A stretch of 64,000 bases of DNA from SKKY01 sp965228015 (GTDB taxonomy: Bacteria > Bacillota > Peptococcia > Peptococcales > SKKY01), in assembly GCA_965228015.1 (NCBI GenBank), contig OZ245787.1:434001-498000 (forward strand), written 5' to 3'. Both the position numbers and the translations under genes were made by a program. Positions 48,301 to 58,203 of this stretch are shown here, piece by piece. How positions within the stretch are numbered: position 1 is the stretch's first letter; every line of letters starts with the position of its first letter. A model generated the notes under the pieces. That model was not told the DNA's origin, searched no databases, and worked only from the letters and a program-made list of their open reading frames with translations.

Positions 48301-48850
48301 TTTGGATAAAAGAATAAATGGATGTTATTAATTCCTCTATTTTTTTATCCCCTTTATTTTCTGAATATGAGTCAATTAATTTATGAAAACCAGGGCTGCT
48401 TTCTTTGTAAGCTTCTTCAAGAACCTCTTCCATAACTTCTTGTTTTAAAATAAGCAAATCTCCTTGATCTCCGATTTTAAAAGAAGGATCTAAGCCTATA
48501 GAATAGAAGTTTTTTCTTAAAACTTGTATGCAAAAAGCATGTAGTGTACTAATTGAAGCTTTCCCAAGTAAATTTAACTGATTTCTTAAGTGCTCTTCAT
48601 TTTCGTTATCTTTTTCCAGTTCTCTTACAAGTACCCGGGAAATTCTTTCTCTCATTTCTGCAGCTGCTGCATTGGTGAAGGTAACTATTAAAAGCTTGTC
48701 AATATCAACCTTATCTTCAATTATTAATTTAACAATCCGCTCAACTAATACAGCTGTTTTTCCTGAACCAGCAGCAGCAGACACCAAAAGATTTTTCCCT
48801 CTTAAATTAATTGCATTTTTTTGTTCTGTGGTCCAGTTATTCATTTCCAA
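45308..48850 (-). CDS. addA: ATP-dependent helicase/nuclease subunit A (AddA)
   Basis: AddA is the UvrD-like helicase and nuclease subunit of AddAB, which processes double-strand ends for RecA. The 1180-residue protein has Walker A (VSAAAGSGKTAVLVERIV), helicase motif II (KYVFVDEYQDSNLVQE), motif VI (EEMRVLYVALTRAKEKL) and the C-terminal RecB-type nuclease centre (GVIDCYF, then LIDYKTDYV). The start is the ATG at 48850 or the one at 48844; both overlap the addB stop. It is uninterrupted over 3.5 kb, despite A/T runs of up to eight bases. Confidence 0.96.
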   Translation of the reverse strand: MEMNNWTTEQKNAINLRGKNLLVSAAAGSGKTAVLVERIVKLIIEDKVDIDKLLIVTFTNAAAAEMRERISRVLVRELEKDNENEEHLRNQLNLLGKASISTLHAFCIQVLRKNFYSIGLDPSFKIGDQGDLLILKQEVMEEVLEEAYKESSPGFHKLIDSYSENKGDKKIEELITSIYSFIQSQPDPFRWLEEKVEMFKLTTEELYSSAWMSELKKSIYIDLNGVEDLIDQCLAIAESPGGPEAYIEAIQKDKNYLKLYKKNIEDYFNGDFDREGLVFTFAKSKTIKSNNPLVILELKDKVKDIRDEYKKIIKDLSDKSILGKDIENYREDINQMYDPLKALYNLTLNFHKKYQERKMEKGIADFNDLEHFTLKILENNDTANTYKDQYKYVFVDEYQDSNLVQETIINKVRSNNNLFLVGDVKQSIYKFRLADSGLFIKKYNDYIKEENENEERIDLSKNFRSRKEILEGINYIFRKLMSEEIGDINYTPDAWLYPGADFDEINDPEIELFLIDKHEDEEEGQDDESDLKLKDLSDAETEAYFIAKKIKNLLMENTNRSYKDIVVLLRSAKNWANVFNEVFIKEGIPVYTDDNQGYYETLEIKIFLNLLKIIDNPKDDISLISVLRSPIGNFSTNELIEIRKESPEKSFHEGVIEYTLNNDNHLSQKINNFFKKINLWETKSKYKKTEEFLWDLMIETGFFYYAGGMIKGKQRQANLKFLLERAAILEKKGIGGLFNFIRFSEEFQKAKGEQGIAKTIGENEDVVRIMTIHKSKGLEFPVVIAAAFGREFNKRDQIGDVLLHKDLGLGAKYVNPEKRVYRETFPQISIKKVTKIENLSEEMRVLYVALTRAKEKLIITGTINNIEKTKVKWSREISSYEIVKAKNYLDWLGLSLYDNESEINKDQKEWKINVLNKKDILEGIARDANEKIVIKDTLVNFDKYYSIKASDEINKKFSWEYPDQKSKKIPSKITVSDLKKVSVEDMSKILYRIPSLVKRPSFIEGKKEFISSEKGVIIHFFMQNCDLNKVGTKEEILNQIELMINKELLTKEEGGIINPDKILKFFQSPLGKRMLNSCNVKREVSFVYKTDICNAVDDAEGCDENIFIQGVIDCYFEEEGNYILIDYKTDYVNEGSEEELLIKYDSQLRIYKEALINISGKNVKEAFLYSFTMDKELLQV

Positions 48851-51800
48851 ACCTCTTTTCAGACATAACTTTTAGAACTTCATCTTTTTTAAACTTTTCA
48901 AGTTTTCTATAATAGTTCTCTGGAAAAGCTGTATCAAACTGGCAAATACTTAAATATTTACAATAAGTACATGAAAGAAAATTATTACCTTTAGCCGGCT
49001 TAATTTTTATATTACCTTTGTTTATATCAGATATCATTTGGAGTGACATGTTTTTTACATAAGAAAAAATATTTTCCAACTCTTCTTCTGAAAAAACCAC
49101 GGAATTACTGCTATAGCTATCATCCTTGTTAACACTTACAGGAATTACTGATGACTTTTTGTTTTCTAAAATATCTTTATCCATTGCACAAACATTTTTT
49201 TCTTCATTTAAAAGAAAGCCGTCCATTTTTAACTGACTATTTATTAATTCCTCTAATTTATATTCATCTGAATTTTCAATTTCTATAAAGGGATCATCTA
49301 TTCTAAAATAAAAGGCTCCTCCTGGCTTAACTTCTCCTTTTAATATTTTTTCTCCTTCAAAAACAGCTGCAGTTAAATATATTATTAACTGCAATTGAAT
49401 CAGATTATATATTTCATTTAGATTGAATTTTTTATTCCCAGATTTATAGTCAATAACCCTTAAGTAGTATTTCCCTGTCTCATCCTGCCAGATATCAAGG
49501 CGGTCAATTCGTCCCTCAAGAGTAATGTTTTCCTTCGGATCCAGTTCTTCTTTAAAAGGAAACTCAAATTTCCATAAATGGAATTCTCCTTGCTGCAACT
49601 GATCAGTAAGAGTCTTTACTGCCCTCTTACTGATTCTTTTTAATTTTTCCTTTAAATACATATTCCTGGAACTGCTTTGAAGAAGACCATTCTGAAATTC
49701 TTCAGAGATTTTATCTACGATTAAGCTGATAACTTCTTCCGCCTTTTCAGTTGATACTTCTTCCCAAGGTACATTCTGTTTTTGTAATTCTCCTGGAAAA
49801 ATTTCTAAAGCACCATGAAAAAGATTTCCAATATCCGGAAGCTCGACTTTATACTCTTTTTTCTCCTGGGGTCTTATTCCATATTTTATAAAATGCTTAA
49901 AGGGACAGTTTGAATAAGTTTCCAGTCTAGAAATACTAAATCGTTCTTTTGATAAATATATATTGTTAATACTATTGTTTCCATTTTCCTTAATTTGATT
50001 TTCGTGGAAAAGACCATTTATCAATAAATTTAATTTATCTTCCCACGAAGGACTGTAAAAGTACCAGGAATACGTTTCCAGCCAACGGGGATCCATTTTC
50101 CCATAATCTAAATAATTTCTTAAATTCTCTGTTAAAAACTTAAATCCAGGTGTTGGTAATACGGTACTATCATCAAAAGAATCTTCCATAAAATACAAAT
50201 CTGTATCTGTTTTAATTTCCGGGAAAATTCTTTTTATTCTGTCAGTAATTAATGAAGGTCTTAAAGCTTTTCCTTCATTATCTCCAAGACTCCAGCTAAT
50301 AAACAATTTTTCAGATGGTTTTGTAAATGCAGAATATACTAAGAACTTTTCTTCTTTCATTTCTGTTAAATTATCTTTATAAAAACCCATCCCTAATTCT
50401 TGTAGTTTAACTTTTTCTTTATCAAGTAATATTCCCCCATCAGAATATGATCTGGGAATAATTCCATCATTACATCCTAATAAAAATAAAGCTTTTATAT
50501 CATGACTTTTTGAGCGTTCCAAATTTCCTGCCAATACCTGATCCATTGTTGGTGGAATTACTCCTAACTCATAACTGTTAAAACCACTATCTATAATTTT
50601 ATATAAGTCCTTTGTTGAATATTTTTCCTCTCCTATTATTTCGGAAATTTGTTCAAAAATCTCCATAACAATGTTCCATATCTGACTATTTTCATTAACA
50701 AATTCAAAATTTCCAAGATCCTTTTCTTCTTTAAGAATAATCTCAAGTTTTTCTAAAATATTACAATCATTTAAATAATCAAATAAAGCTGTTGCATAAT
50801 CTTTACCATTTTTTGATTTTTTAAGATTCTCCCTTAACTTTTCAATATTAATGGTAATCTTTTCTTTATTTTTTATTTCAAAAGACTTGTTTCTCCAATC
50901 CTTTCCTTTTATTCCCTTTTCTAAAATATAATTTTGCAGTTCATAAGAATCCTCTGAAGATATGTCAATAAAACCAGTTTTTAATAAGAGGAAAACGTCC
51001 CCCCATTTATAGTCATCAATAATTATCCTTAAGGATGATTTAATAAAATTAACAAGGGGATTCCCGCTGATACTTTTTTTGTCATCTACGAAAACAGGGA
51101 TACTATATTCATAAAAAACCCTTTTTATAATCGAACTATATATATCCAGGGCATTAGTAACTACAGAAATATCCTTCCATTTATAGCCAGAATCACGAAC
51201 AAGTTTTACTATATTAATTGCTGCATTTTCTACCTCATTATATAAGTTTAAAGCAGAAGTTAGTTTTATGCTTTTAACTATTTCTGTATATTTTTTTGCC
51301 GGATATGAATATAAGTTTTGTTCAAGGTGGGATAATTCTTTTGATTTTATATAATTACCTTTTAAAACTATTTCATTTTCTTCCAGGTTATTCCTCTCTG
51401 TAATTTCTTTCATTTTTTTATATGTATTAATTGTAGGGCTAAATAAATCATAGTCCCTTCCAGCCAGATTTAAATCAGTAGTTAATGTAAAGGTGGCTTC
51501 CTTTGCTGTTTTAAATAATTCTTCTATTACTTTATATTCCTGAATGGAAAAAGAATTAAAACCATCAATCCAAATCTCTGAATCCTTTAGAAATGCAGAA
51601 TACTTAATATTTTCATACAAAATATTAAGAGTTTCCTCTTCGTCTATATATTTTCCAGCTAAAGTAGCATCAAATTTTTCATAAATCATTGATATGTCAG
51701 AAATTTTATTTTTAAGTATATAGTCATTATCAATTTTTTCTAAGTATTCATTTAAACTGCTATCAGTCATACCATTTTTTTTGAATTCTGAAATCAGACT

Positions 51801-52166
51801 GGAAAATTCCTTAATAAATCCCTCTTGATGATAAGCTTTTGTAAAAATAGTTAAATTATTTTTATTCTCCTCAAAAATTCTTCTGAGAGTCATTATTTTT
51901 CCAAGGTCAGTAATCAAGTTCTTTTTTATACCACCGACTTCACTCATGATTTTAAATGAAAGTCTTTTGAAACTTAAAACCTGAACGTTAATAATCCCTT
52001 CAAGGTTCATTTTAGTAATAAGGTCAATTTCTCCCTGAAGAGTGTATTGTTCCGGAACAATAAGAATGTTTTTTTCTTTACCCAAAACAATGCTTTCATT
52101 AATTTTTTTATAAGTATAGCAAGATTTTCCGGATCCTGCTCTGCCTGTAATATAATTTATTTTCAT
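48837..52166 (-). CDS. addB: ATP-dependent helicase/deoxyribonuclease subunit B (AddB)
   Basis: AddB is the partner subunit that recognises Chi and cuts the second strand. The 1109-residue protein has a Walker A motif (YITGRAGSGKSCYTYKKI), a degenerate helicase body and a C-terminal nuclease (LEGRIDRLDIW, VIDYKSGNKKF). The iron-sulfur ligands are one Cys in TYSNCPFKHFIKYG and three in CTYCKYLSICQFD. The ATG at 52164-52166 is chosen over the upstream one because the P-loop family start MKINYITG begins there. It overlaps addA by 14 bp. Confidence 0.95.
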   Translation of the reverse strand: MKINYITGRAGSGKSCYTYKKINESIVLGKEKNILIVPEQYTLQGEIDLITKMNLEGIINVQVLSFKRLSFKIMSEVGGIKKNLITDLGKIMTLRRIFEENKNNLTIFTKAYHQEGFIKEFSSLISEFKKNGMTDSSLNEYLEKIDNDYILKNKISDISMIYEKFDATLAGKYIDEEETLNILYENIKYSAFLKDSEIWIDGFNSFSIQEYKVIEELFKTAKEATFTLTTDLNLAGRDYDLFSPTINTYKKMKEITERNNLEENEIVLKGNYIKSKELSHLEQNLYSYPAKKYTEIVKSIKLTSALNLYNEVENAAINIVKLVRDSGYKWKDISVVTNALDIYSSIIKRVFYEYSIPVFVDDKKSISGNPLVNFIKSSLRIIIDDYKWGDVFLLLKTGFIDISSEDSYELQNYILEKGIKGKDWRNKSFEIKNKEKITINIEKLRENLKKSKNGKDYATALFDYLNDCNILEKLEIILKEEKDLGNFEFVNENSQIWNIVMEIFEQISEIIGEEKYSTKDLYKIIDSGFNSYELGVIPPTMDQVLAGNLERSKSHDIKALFLLGCNDGIIPRSYSDGGILLDKEKVKLQELGMGFYKDNLTEMKEEKFLVYSAFTKPSEKLFISWSLGDNEGKALRPSLITDRIKRIFPEIKTDTDLYFMEDSFDDSTVLPTPGFKFLTENLRNYLDYGKMDPRWLETYSWYFYSPSWEDKLNLLINGLFHENQIKENGNNSINNIYLSKERFSISRLETYSNCPFKHFIKYGIRPQEKKEYKVELPDIGNLFHGALEIFPGELQKQNVPWEEVSTEKAEEVISLIVDKISEEFQNGLLQSSSRNMYLKEKLKRISKRAVKTLTDQLQQGEFHLWKFEFPFKEELDPKENITLEGRIDRLDIWQDETGKYYLRVIDYKSGNKKFNLNEIYNLIQLQLIIYLTAAVFEGEKILKGEVKPGGAFYFRIDDPFIEIENSDEYKLEELINSQLKMDGFLLNEEKNVCAMDKDILENKKSSVIPVSVNKDDSYSSNSVVFSEEELENIFSYVKNMSLQMISDINKGNIKIKPAKGNNFLSCTYCKYLSICQFDTAFPENYYRKLEKFKKDEVLKVMSEKRFGNE

Positions 52167-52208
52167 ATAACACTCTCCGACCAAATTTTTCTTTATTATA
52201 TCAAAAAA

Positions 52209-52247
52209 TTGTCACTAATTTGTCACATTACCATTCTATTATATAAA
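52209..52247 (+). promoter_or_regulatory. Promoter with TTGTCAC direct repeats upstream of the DUF2680 gene
   Basis: TTGTCAC occurs at 52209-52215 and 52220-52226, 11 bp apart (one helical turn). The second copy contains the -35 TTGTCA (52220-52225); TATAAA follows 16 bp later (52242-52247). Direct repeats of this spacing are typical binding sites of OmpR/PhoB-type response regulators, and such a regulator is encoded at 54036. Confidence 0.5.
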
Positions 52248-52281
52248 TGTACCAAGAAAAAAATACAGGAGGTAATTAATT

Positions 52282-52611
52282 ATGAAAAAAGTATTAATAT
52301 TTTTAACACTTGGAGGTTTTATGGCCTTTGCAGCAGATGCCCCAACATTTGCAAGAGGAAACGTTGCAATGCTTCATAATCAAGCAGGCTCACCAGAAGA
52401 AACTTTAGCTCTAAAGCTTGAAAGAATTGATGGTTTAGTTTCTAAAGGAAGAATTACTGCCGAAAAAGCTGCAGAATTTAAAGCAGCAATTACAGAAAGA
52501 ATGAGTAACTGTGACGGAACAGCAGACAGAGATTCTAAAGAAAGATTAGGAATTGGATTTGGAAGAACCGGTGACAAAGGTCAGTTTCAAGGTTTTGGAA
52601 GAAGTAAATAA
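52282..52611 (+). CDS. DUF2680 family secreted protein
   Basis: The 109-residue protein has a signal peptide (MKKVLIFLTLGGFMAFAADA) and the DUF2680 pattern: LERIDGLVSKGRITAEKAAE, ITERMSNCDG and then LGIGFGRTG. The function of the family is unknown; members are often metal- or stress-linked secreted proteins. It is one of few plus-strand genes here and stands alone between addB and a two-component system. AGGAGG precedes the ATG, and a bidirectional terminator follows. It is intact. Confidence 0.87.
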   Translation: MKKVLIFLTLGGFMAFAADAPTFARGNVAMLHNQAGSPEETLALKLERIDGLVSKGRITAEKAAEFKAAITERMSNCDGTADRDSKERLGIGFGRTGDKGQFQGFGRSK

Positions 52612-52612
52612 C

Positions 52613-52640
52613 AAAAAAGGTGACCCTGATCACCTTTTTT
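52613..52640. terminator. Bidirectional intrinsic terminator
   Basis: AAAAAAGGTGA, loop CCCTGA and TCACCTTTTTT form a symmetrical stem with A-run and T-run on either side. It ends the DUF2680 transcript (plus) and the histidine kinase transcript (minus). Confidence 0.9.
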
Positions 52641-54039
52641 TACTTTAGTATATTAAAATAAAACATAACTCCATCTTTCAAATTTTCTACTCCCGCATTT
52701 CCTTCATGTAAATTAATAATATTTCTTACTATCGCTAAACCAATACCTGTCCCCTTCTTTTCTTCGCCTTTAAAAAAAGGTTCCCAAATATGAGGCAATA
52801 TTTCCTCGGGAATGTTTTTCCCTTCATTAAAGACTTCTGTTCTTATAAAATTACCTTCTTCAGCAATTTTCAAAGTAATTTTACCTTTATTATAAGTATT
52901 GTTTATAGCATTTTGAATTAAATTATTTAAAACTTGCTCTATTCTATAGGAATCAATATTTAGGAAAATATTTTCCTTAAATATTTCTTTAGAAACGTTA
53001 ATTTGTTTTTCATTAAAAAGAATTTTAAAACTGTTCAATTTATTTTCTATTAATTCAGAATAATTTATGTTTTTTAATCTTAAAGGTTCCTGGCTCTAAT
53101 TGAGTAAGATCAAGTAAATCCTTAATTAGATTGCTCATTTTTATTGTTTCTTTTTCAATGATATTTAAATATTCTTCTTTTTCTTCTTCGGACTGAAAAA
53201 CCCTATCATTTAAAGCTTCAATATGTCCGTTAATTATTGCTATTGGTATTTGCAATTCATGGGAAACTCTTGATACAAAATTTTTCCTTAATTTATCAAG
53301 GGTTTTCTCTTTTTCAAGTTCATTTTGTAAATCGTTAAGTGATTTTTCCAGATTTAATGAAACTTTATTAAGAGAATTACCAAGCTGACCTATTTCATCA
53401 GTTCTTTTATAATTCCATTTTCCGGAAAAATCCAATTCTGTAATTCCCCCCCGCAAGCTTATTAAGTTCCAAAAGAGGTTTAGAAGTTTTATTTGCAAAA
53501 ATACAAGACAATAATAATGCAATTAATAATCCTCCAGCTAAAATAAATATATAGAAATCCTGAGCAATAGTTATAGCATCTTCAATAGCTTGAAAGGGAG
53601 CAAGAACTAAATAAATATAATTTTCACCTTTAGCAAGAGCGGCTAAAAATTCATTATTCCCTCTTATTGTATTGGTTTTATAAACTAAAATTTTTCTTCC
53701 GAGAGCTTTTGAATCTCCTCTCTTGTTATTCTGGTTTCTTTCATCATCCCCTGAGATCCTTCATATAAAAGAACTTTTTCCCTGGGAATCAAAAACAGTA
53801 ATCCTTCCATTAAGTTTTTCAGAAATATCAGTAATTATATTTATTGAATTGTCACTAAACTCTTCTTTTTGAATTGTTTCATCAATTGTTGATATACTTG
53901 ATTTAATTATTTCTATTTTCTTGTTTTCATAGTATTCCGGAAGAAAAAAAATCCGGGAAATCCATATTGTCCCCACTAATATCAACGTAAAAACTATGAA
54001 GTAAATGAAAAATTTTGAAAAAATTGAATTAGTTTTCAT
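52640..54039 (-). pseudogene. Sensor histidine kinase, frameshifted
   Basis: This is a membrane two-component sensor. In order: an N-terminal membrane helix (FIYFIVFTLILVGTIWI), an extracytoplasmic part, a second helix (IFILAGGLLIALLLSCIF), a HAMP segment, the H-box VSHELQIPIAIINGHIEAL and the ATPase domain with an N-box (NNLIQNAINN) and a G-box (GTGIGLAIV). The H-box reads HELQIP rather than the usual HELRTP. The frame is lost near 53765, 53510 and 53045. Corrected length is about 466 residues. The ATG overlaps the response regulator stop. Confidence 0.85.
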
Positions 54040-54695
54040 TCTTTTACCTCGAATCTGTATCCAAATCCCCTTACTGTTACTATCTTATTTCCATGATCTT
54101 CTAATTTTTGTCTAAGTCTTTTAATGTGTGTATCCACTGTTCTTAAATCTCCAAAATAGTCATATCCCCACACACCATCCAATATCGTTTCTCTTGAAAG
54201 AGACTGGTTTTTATTTATAATGAAATAATTTAACAGATCATATTCTTTTGGACTAAAATCAATTTCAGTGTTATCTATAAATACCTTGTGGGATAATCTA
54301 TCTATTTTTATATTATCTATAATTAAGATATCTTTCATTTCGTTTTCTTTTTTACTTCTTTTAATCAAAGCCTTGCTTCTTGCTATAAGTTCTTTAAGAC
54401 TAAAGGGCTTTGTCACATAATCATCAGCCCCTAATTCAAAGCCAAATAATTTATCGTTTTCTTCACTTCTTGCGGTAAGCATTAATATTGGAATATCACT
54501 TTTTTCCCGGATTCTTTTACACACAGACCAGCCATCATATTCAGGAGGCATAATATCTAAAACTATTAGGTCAAAATCATTGTTTTCAAAATTTTCCAAA
54601 GCTATTCTTCCATCTTTTGATTCTATTACTTCTGCCCCTTCTTTTAAAAAATAGGTTTTAATTAGTTGTCTCAAGCTTTTCTCATCTTCTACCAA
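54036..54695 (-). CDS. OmpR-family response regulator, start affected
   Basis: This two-domain regulator has a receiver with the phosphorylation Asp in LIVLDIMPPEYDGW and the conserved Lys in DDYVTKPFSLKEL. The winged-helix output domain (about residues 125-219) ends with VDTHIKRLRQKLE and VRGFGYRFEVKE. As given, the frame begins at a TTG at 54693-54695, lacking the first beta strand. Adding one T to the T6 run at 54701-54706 (plus strand) restores a normal MKNKKILLVEDE start at 54715, overlapping the Lrp-like gene. It works with the kinase at 52640-54039. Confidence 0.9.
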   Translation of the reverse strand: MVEDEKSLRQLIKTYFLKEGAEVIESKDGRIALENFENNDFDLIVLDIMPPEYDGWSVCKRIREKSDIPILMLTARSEENDKLFGFELGADDYVTKPFSLKELIARSKALIKRSKKENEMKDILIIDNIKIDRLSHKVFIDNTEIDFSPKEYDLLNYFIINKNQSLSRETILDGVWGYDYFGDLRTVDTHIKRLRQKLEDHGNKIVTVRGFGYRFEVKE

Positions 54696-54704
54696 TAAAA
54701 TTTT

Positions 54705-55115
54705 TTATTCTTCATAATATCTATACTCAACTGGAGCTGAAAGGACTGTTGAAGTATTCACTAAACCAAAGGATATCAGCCTGTCAATCAATTCTCTCAT
54801 AGAATTAACATCTTGAACCGCAGCTTTCAAAATATGGCTGGATTCTCCTGTTACTCTGTAACATTCCAAAACATCCTTTTCTTTTTTTATATATTTCTCA
54901 AATTCATCTGGCATTACTTTGAGTGCAGAAACGTGGATTATTAATAGAATAGGTCTATTTGTTTTTGGAAGAGACAGTCTAATAGTAAAGGCCTCAATAA
55001 CACCTTTTTCCTGAAGTCTTAATAATCGTTCATTAATACTTGGCCGGCTTAAAGATAACTCTTCAGAAAGTTTACTAACACTTACTCTGCTGTTTTTTTG
55101 AAGAATACTTATCAT
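54705..55115 (-). CDS. Lrp/AsnC family transcriptional regulator
   Basis: The 136-residue protein has an Asn-C-type helix-turn-helix (VSVSKLSEELSLSRPSINERL) and an RAM ligand domain (about residues 65-136) with VLECYRVTGESSHILKA. The usual first residues are out of frame: one more T in the T6 run at 55115-55120 (plus strand) would give a start DSIDKKMISILQK at a TTG near 55135, spaced about 8 bp after AAAGGAGA. It likely regulates the divergent YitT-like gene and co-transcribes with the two-component genes. Confidence 0.87.
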   Translation of the reverse strand: MISILQKNSRVSVSKLSEELSLSRPSINERLLRLQEKGVIEAFTIRLSLPKTNRPILLIIHVSALKVMPDEFEKYIKKEKDVLECYRVTGESSHILKAAVQDVNSMRELIDRLISFGLVNTSTVLSAPVEYRYYEE

Positions 55116-55279
55116 TTTTTATCAATAGAATCCAAATTCACATCTCCTTTACATATAGAAAGTTATTTATTGCTTTTTAATTCTTTTTGTAAAACAAATT
55201 CTTATATTTTATTCATTTGTTTATTCAAAATACAACATTAATATTCTAAAATATAATATTGAAAGGACGGTTCTGTCTA

Positions 55280-55914
55280 ATGAGAAATTTACTAGGTGTA
55301 TTATCTGGAATATTTATTACAAGTATTGGTGCTATAATCTTAAAGGGTCCAGAAATAGCTACTGGCGGAACTGCAGGATTAGCATTGGCTGGCTCCTATA
55401 TCTTCGATATATCTTTCTCCCTTATTTTCTTTTTAATAAATATTCCATTTTATATTTTTTCTTATTTCCAAACGGGAATTAAATTCACACTTACAACAAT
55501 TTTTTCTGTCTCTGTTCTCTCCCTTTTTACAAGTATTATATCTAAATTCGCTGTTTTTTCTTATTCCTTTCCAGCATTTATCGGAGTTGTAATTGGGGGA
55601 GGACTTGTAGGCTTTGGACTTTCCCTTTTGTTTAATAATAATTCCTCTTTGGGAGGACTAAATATTATTGGTCTTTATTTCTCAAAAAATACAATATTAA
55701 TCCAGAAAAAACCACTTTTCTCTTTGATGTTATAGTATTATCAATAGGTTTTTATGCTGTAGGCTTAATTTCCGGTCTTTATTCTGTTCTATCTGTTGCT
55801 GTAATTGGGTACATTATTAGTGTTAACAGAAATCTACCTAGCTCCGCCTCCGCCGCCACCAGAGGCTCCCATTCCACCGCCACCAGAAAAACCGCCACCG
55901 CTTCCTCCACCTGA
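55280..55914 (+). pseudogene. YitT/YczE-like membrane protein, frameshifted
   Basis: This is a hydrophobic protein with several membrane helices and the glycine-rich family segments GVLSGIFITSIGAIILKGP and TGGTAGLALAGSYIF, resembling YitT/YczE-type (DUF161-like) proteins of unknown transport function. The ATG at 55280 is preceded by AAAGGAC and by TATAAT at 55252-55257. The frame is lost near 55690 in an A-run; it continues as YNINPEKTTFLFDVIVLSIG. The corrected end (TGA at 55912-55914) overlaps the oppositely oriented DUF2207 gene by about 80 bp, so the true C-terminus is uncertain. Confidence 0.75.
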
Positions 55915-57671
55915 TGAATGCTGTCCTGTGGCAGAAGCTACTGTTGAGGCCAGAGAGGTTGTTATGGTATTTGTCATGTTGTTTACACTTGCGTTAAAAG
56001 AATTCCCTGAATATAAAGAGTGGTTGTAAATATACCAGCCCTGCCCAAAAATATAATCTCCTTCTTTTAAGTCCGGATATGACAATTCTAAGGCTTTTAA
56101 TACTTCTTTAGCGGCTCCAAGGCTCACTGCATAAACAAGATAATGTTCCCACATTACAAGTGAAGGGATTGTCTCTTTTTCTATATTTGAGAAATCTTTA
56201 ATAAATTTTTTAAAAGCTTTCCACTTATTAAATTCTGTTGCCCCTTTTTCTGTTCTTCTGCTATGAGATGCGAGACTTATCAGATAAATAAAACCTCCGG
56301 AAAACAAACCTATTCCTGCAAAAACAGCACTACCTTTGAATAAAATAAATAAAATTACAGGAATAATAAAAAATGCCATTCCAGGTATTGTTCTTTTTAG
56401 TATTTCTGATGCCTTTGTCTTTTCGAAAAGTTCTTCCTTGTCCATTATTTTCGTTACTTCTTCTTTCTATTTATTCCAAAACTCAACAAAGTCCTTTTTA
56501 TTATCTTTGCTATATTTTTCGATTTCCTGAAATGAAACACTATCTCCATCTCCCGCATCATTAAATAAAAAGTCATATATTATTTTTTCATGCTTCTTTA
56601 GTTCTGAAATATTTTTAGTAACTTTTTTGGTTAATCTGTAATCCGCCTTATCTTTAAACTGGAAAAATCCTTTCTTTTCAGGAATATATTCTTCAATTAC
56701 TAGAAAACCTCTTCTGCCTAAGTCTAAAATTGTTGCAGTAATATCAACCGGGTCAATTCTTTTAAATCTGTACAGGTATCCGACCTCAACAGGAGGCCTT
56801 AAAGATGGAAGCTCCCTGTAATAATCTCCATCAAACTCCCCTTTAAATTCTCTTCCATATTTAAACCATTGAAAAACCGAAAAAACTATGCTGGAAATAA
56901 ATGCAAAAATACCAAGAATTACACTATACAAAGTATAATTTCTTTCCCGGTTAGCTTTATTTGCAAGTTCTGTTTCCTCATATATAATTTAATCTAATCC
57001 CTGAACACCGGTAAATCTTGTTGCCTCTGGCACAACTTCTAAAGGGAAAGCTACTCTTCCTGCAACAAAAGTTCTTGAAGGAATATTATTTATTTCCCAA
57101 ATAACTGTATTATTTTCTTTTATACTGACTGTTCCATTAAGAGGTCCATGTCCCCAGGCTTTTATTTCATTCTTTGGATCTTCCGAGAAACTAAATTCAC
57201 CTCTAAAATAACTGATTGGTTTATCCCATTCATCACCGGAAAAAATATAATATAGTTCTGCAATGTCATTATGAATTTTTACTGCATTTTTAATTCGGTA
57301 AGAAAGAACAAACGTCCTGCTTTCATTTTCAGCTTCAAAACTCCAGTCTATGTATATTTTATCTCCTTCGTATTTAATAAAGTATGTACCTGCAGGTCCA
57401 ATTTCCTGGGAGGGATTGAAGTCATAATAAATATTTCCTTCTCTGGTTTTTATATCTGTAATTTCTTCTTCCGGTTGCTTATTTATCCATTGAAACAATC
57501 CACTGTATTTACCATCAAATACAGCTGCTCTTTTCTCTTCTATATAAACAGAACCATCTTTTTTCAACTTCAACCTTTACTTCCAAAGATGGGAAACTAT
57601 AATCTCTGGCATTTGCATTAAAGGTAAAAAAAGAAAAAGCAGAAATAAAAATATAATTCTACTTTTTTCAT
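55834..57671 (-). pseudogene. DUF2207 domain membrane protein, frameshifted
   Basis: DUF2207 proteins are predicted surface-exposed membrane proteins often next to LemA. Here a signal peptide (AFSFFTFNANA) leads into the extracytoplasmic domain (GLFQWINKQPEEEITDIKTR). It is followed by a membrane helix, a cytoplasmic part starting RELPSLRPPVEVGYLYRF, two more helices (IPGMAFFIIPVILFILF, VFAGIGLFSGGFIYLI) and a Gly/Ser-rich tail (SGGGGMGASGGGGGGAR). The frame is lost in the signal region, near 57560, near 56990 and near 56467. Corrected length is about 610 residues. The ATG at 57669-57671 is 2 bp after the lemA stop. Confidence 0.82.
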
Positions 57672-57672
57672 A

Positions 57673-58203
57673 TTAAACACATCCTTCTTCTTTATCATAA
57701 TAATCAGCCTTATCAAATTTTAACAATTTGGCCAGAATATTATTAGGAAAAAGCTCGATTTTTATATTGTATTTTTGAACTGTATCATTATAAAACTGTC
57801 GGGAAAACATAATTTTGTTTTCTGTTTCAGCAAGTTCCTTTTGTAAACTCAAAAAATTTTCATTAGCCTTAAGATCTGGGTAATTCTCAGTAACTGCAAA
57901 TAAATTTTTCAAAGTACCGGAAAGTTCTCCCTCTGCTTCAGCAATCTCTGATTTTGAATTTGCTACATTAACTATGTTACGAGCAGATACAATTTGAGTA
58001 AATACATTTTCTTCATGTGTGGCATAAGCTTTTACTACTTCAACCAAATTAGGAATTAAATCTCTTCTTCTTTTTAAATTAACATCAATTTGGGACCAGG
58101 CATTTTTTACTCTCTGCCTTAAAACGATAAAACGATTATAAAGAAATATAACCACTATTAATAAAACTACAAAAAAGCCAATAAAACCGGGATTAGTAAA
58201 CAT
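57673..58203 (-). CDS. LemA family protein
   Basis: The 176-residue protein has one N-terminal membrane helix (GFIGFFVVLLIVVIFLY) and the LemA motif NRFIVLRQRVKNAWSQIDV with LKRRRDLIPNLVEVVKAYA, then a four-helix body. Its function is unknown. Pairing with a DUF2207 protein directly downstream is common. The ATG overlaps the stop of the upstream PAS-GGDEF-HD-GYP gene (TAATG), so the genes are coupled. It is intact. Confidence 0.93.
   Translation of the reverse strand: MFTNPGFIGFFVVLLIVVIFLYNRFIVLRQRVKNAWSQIDVNLKRRRDLIPNLVEVVKAYATHEENVFTQIVSARNIVNVANSKSEIAEAEGELSGTLKNLFAVTENYPDLKANENFLSLQKELAETENKIMFSRQFYNDTVQKYNIKIELFPNNILAKLLKFDKADYYDKEEGCV

Noticed and set aside
55805..56029. Proline-rich plus-strand reading frame
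   Set aside because: It is the antisense of the Gly/Ser-rich tail of the DUF2207 protein; codons GGN read backwards give CCN.
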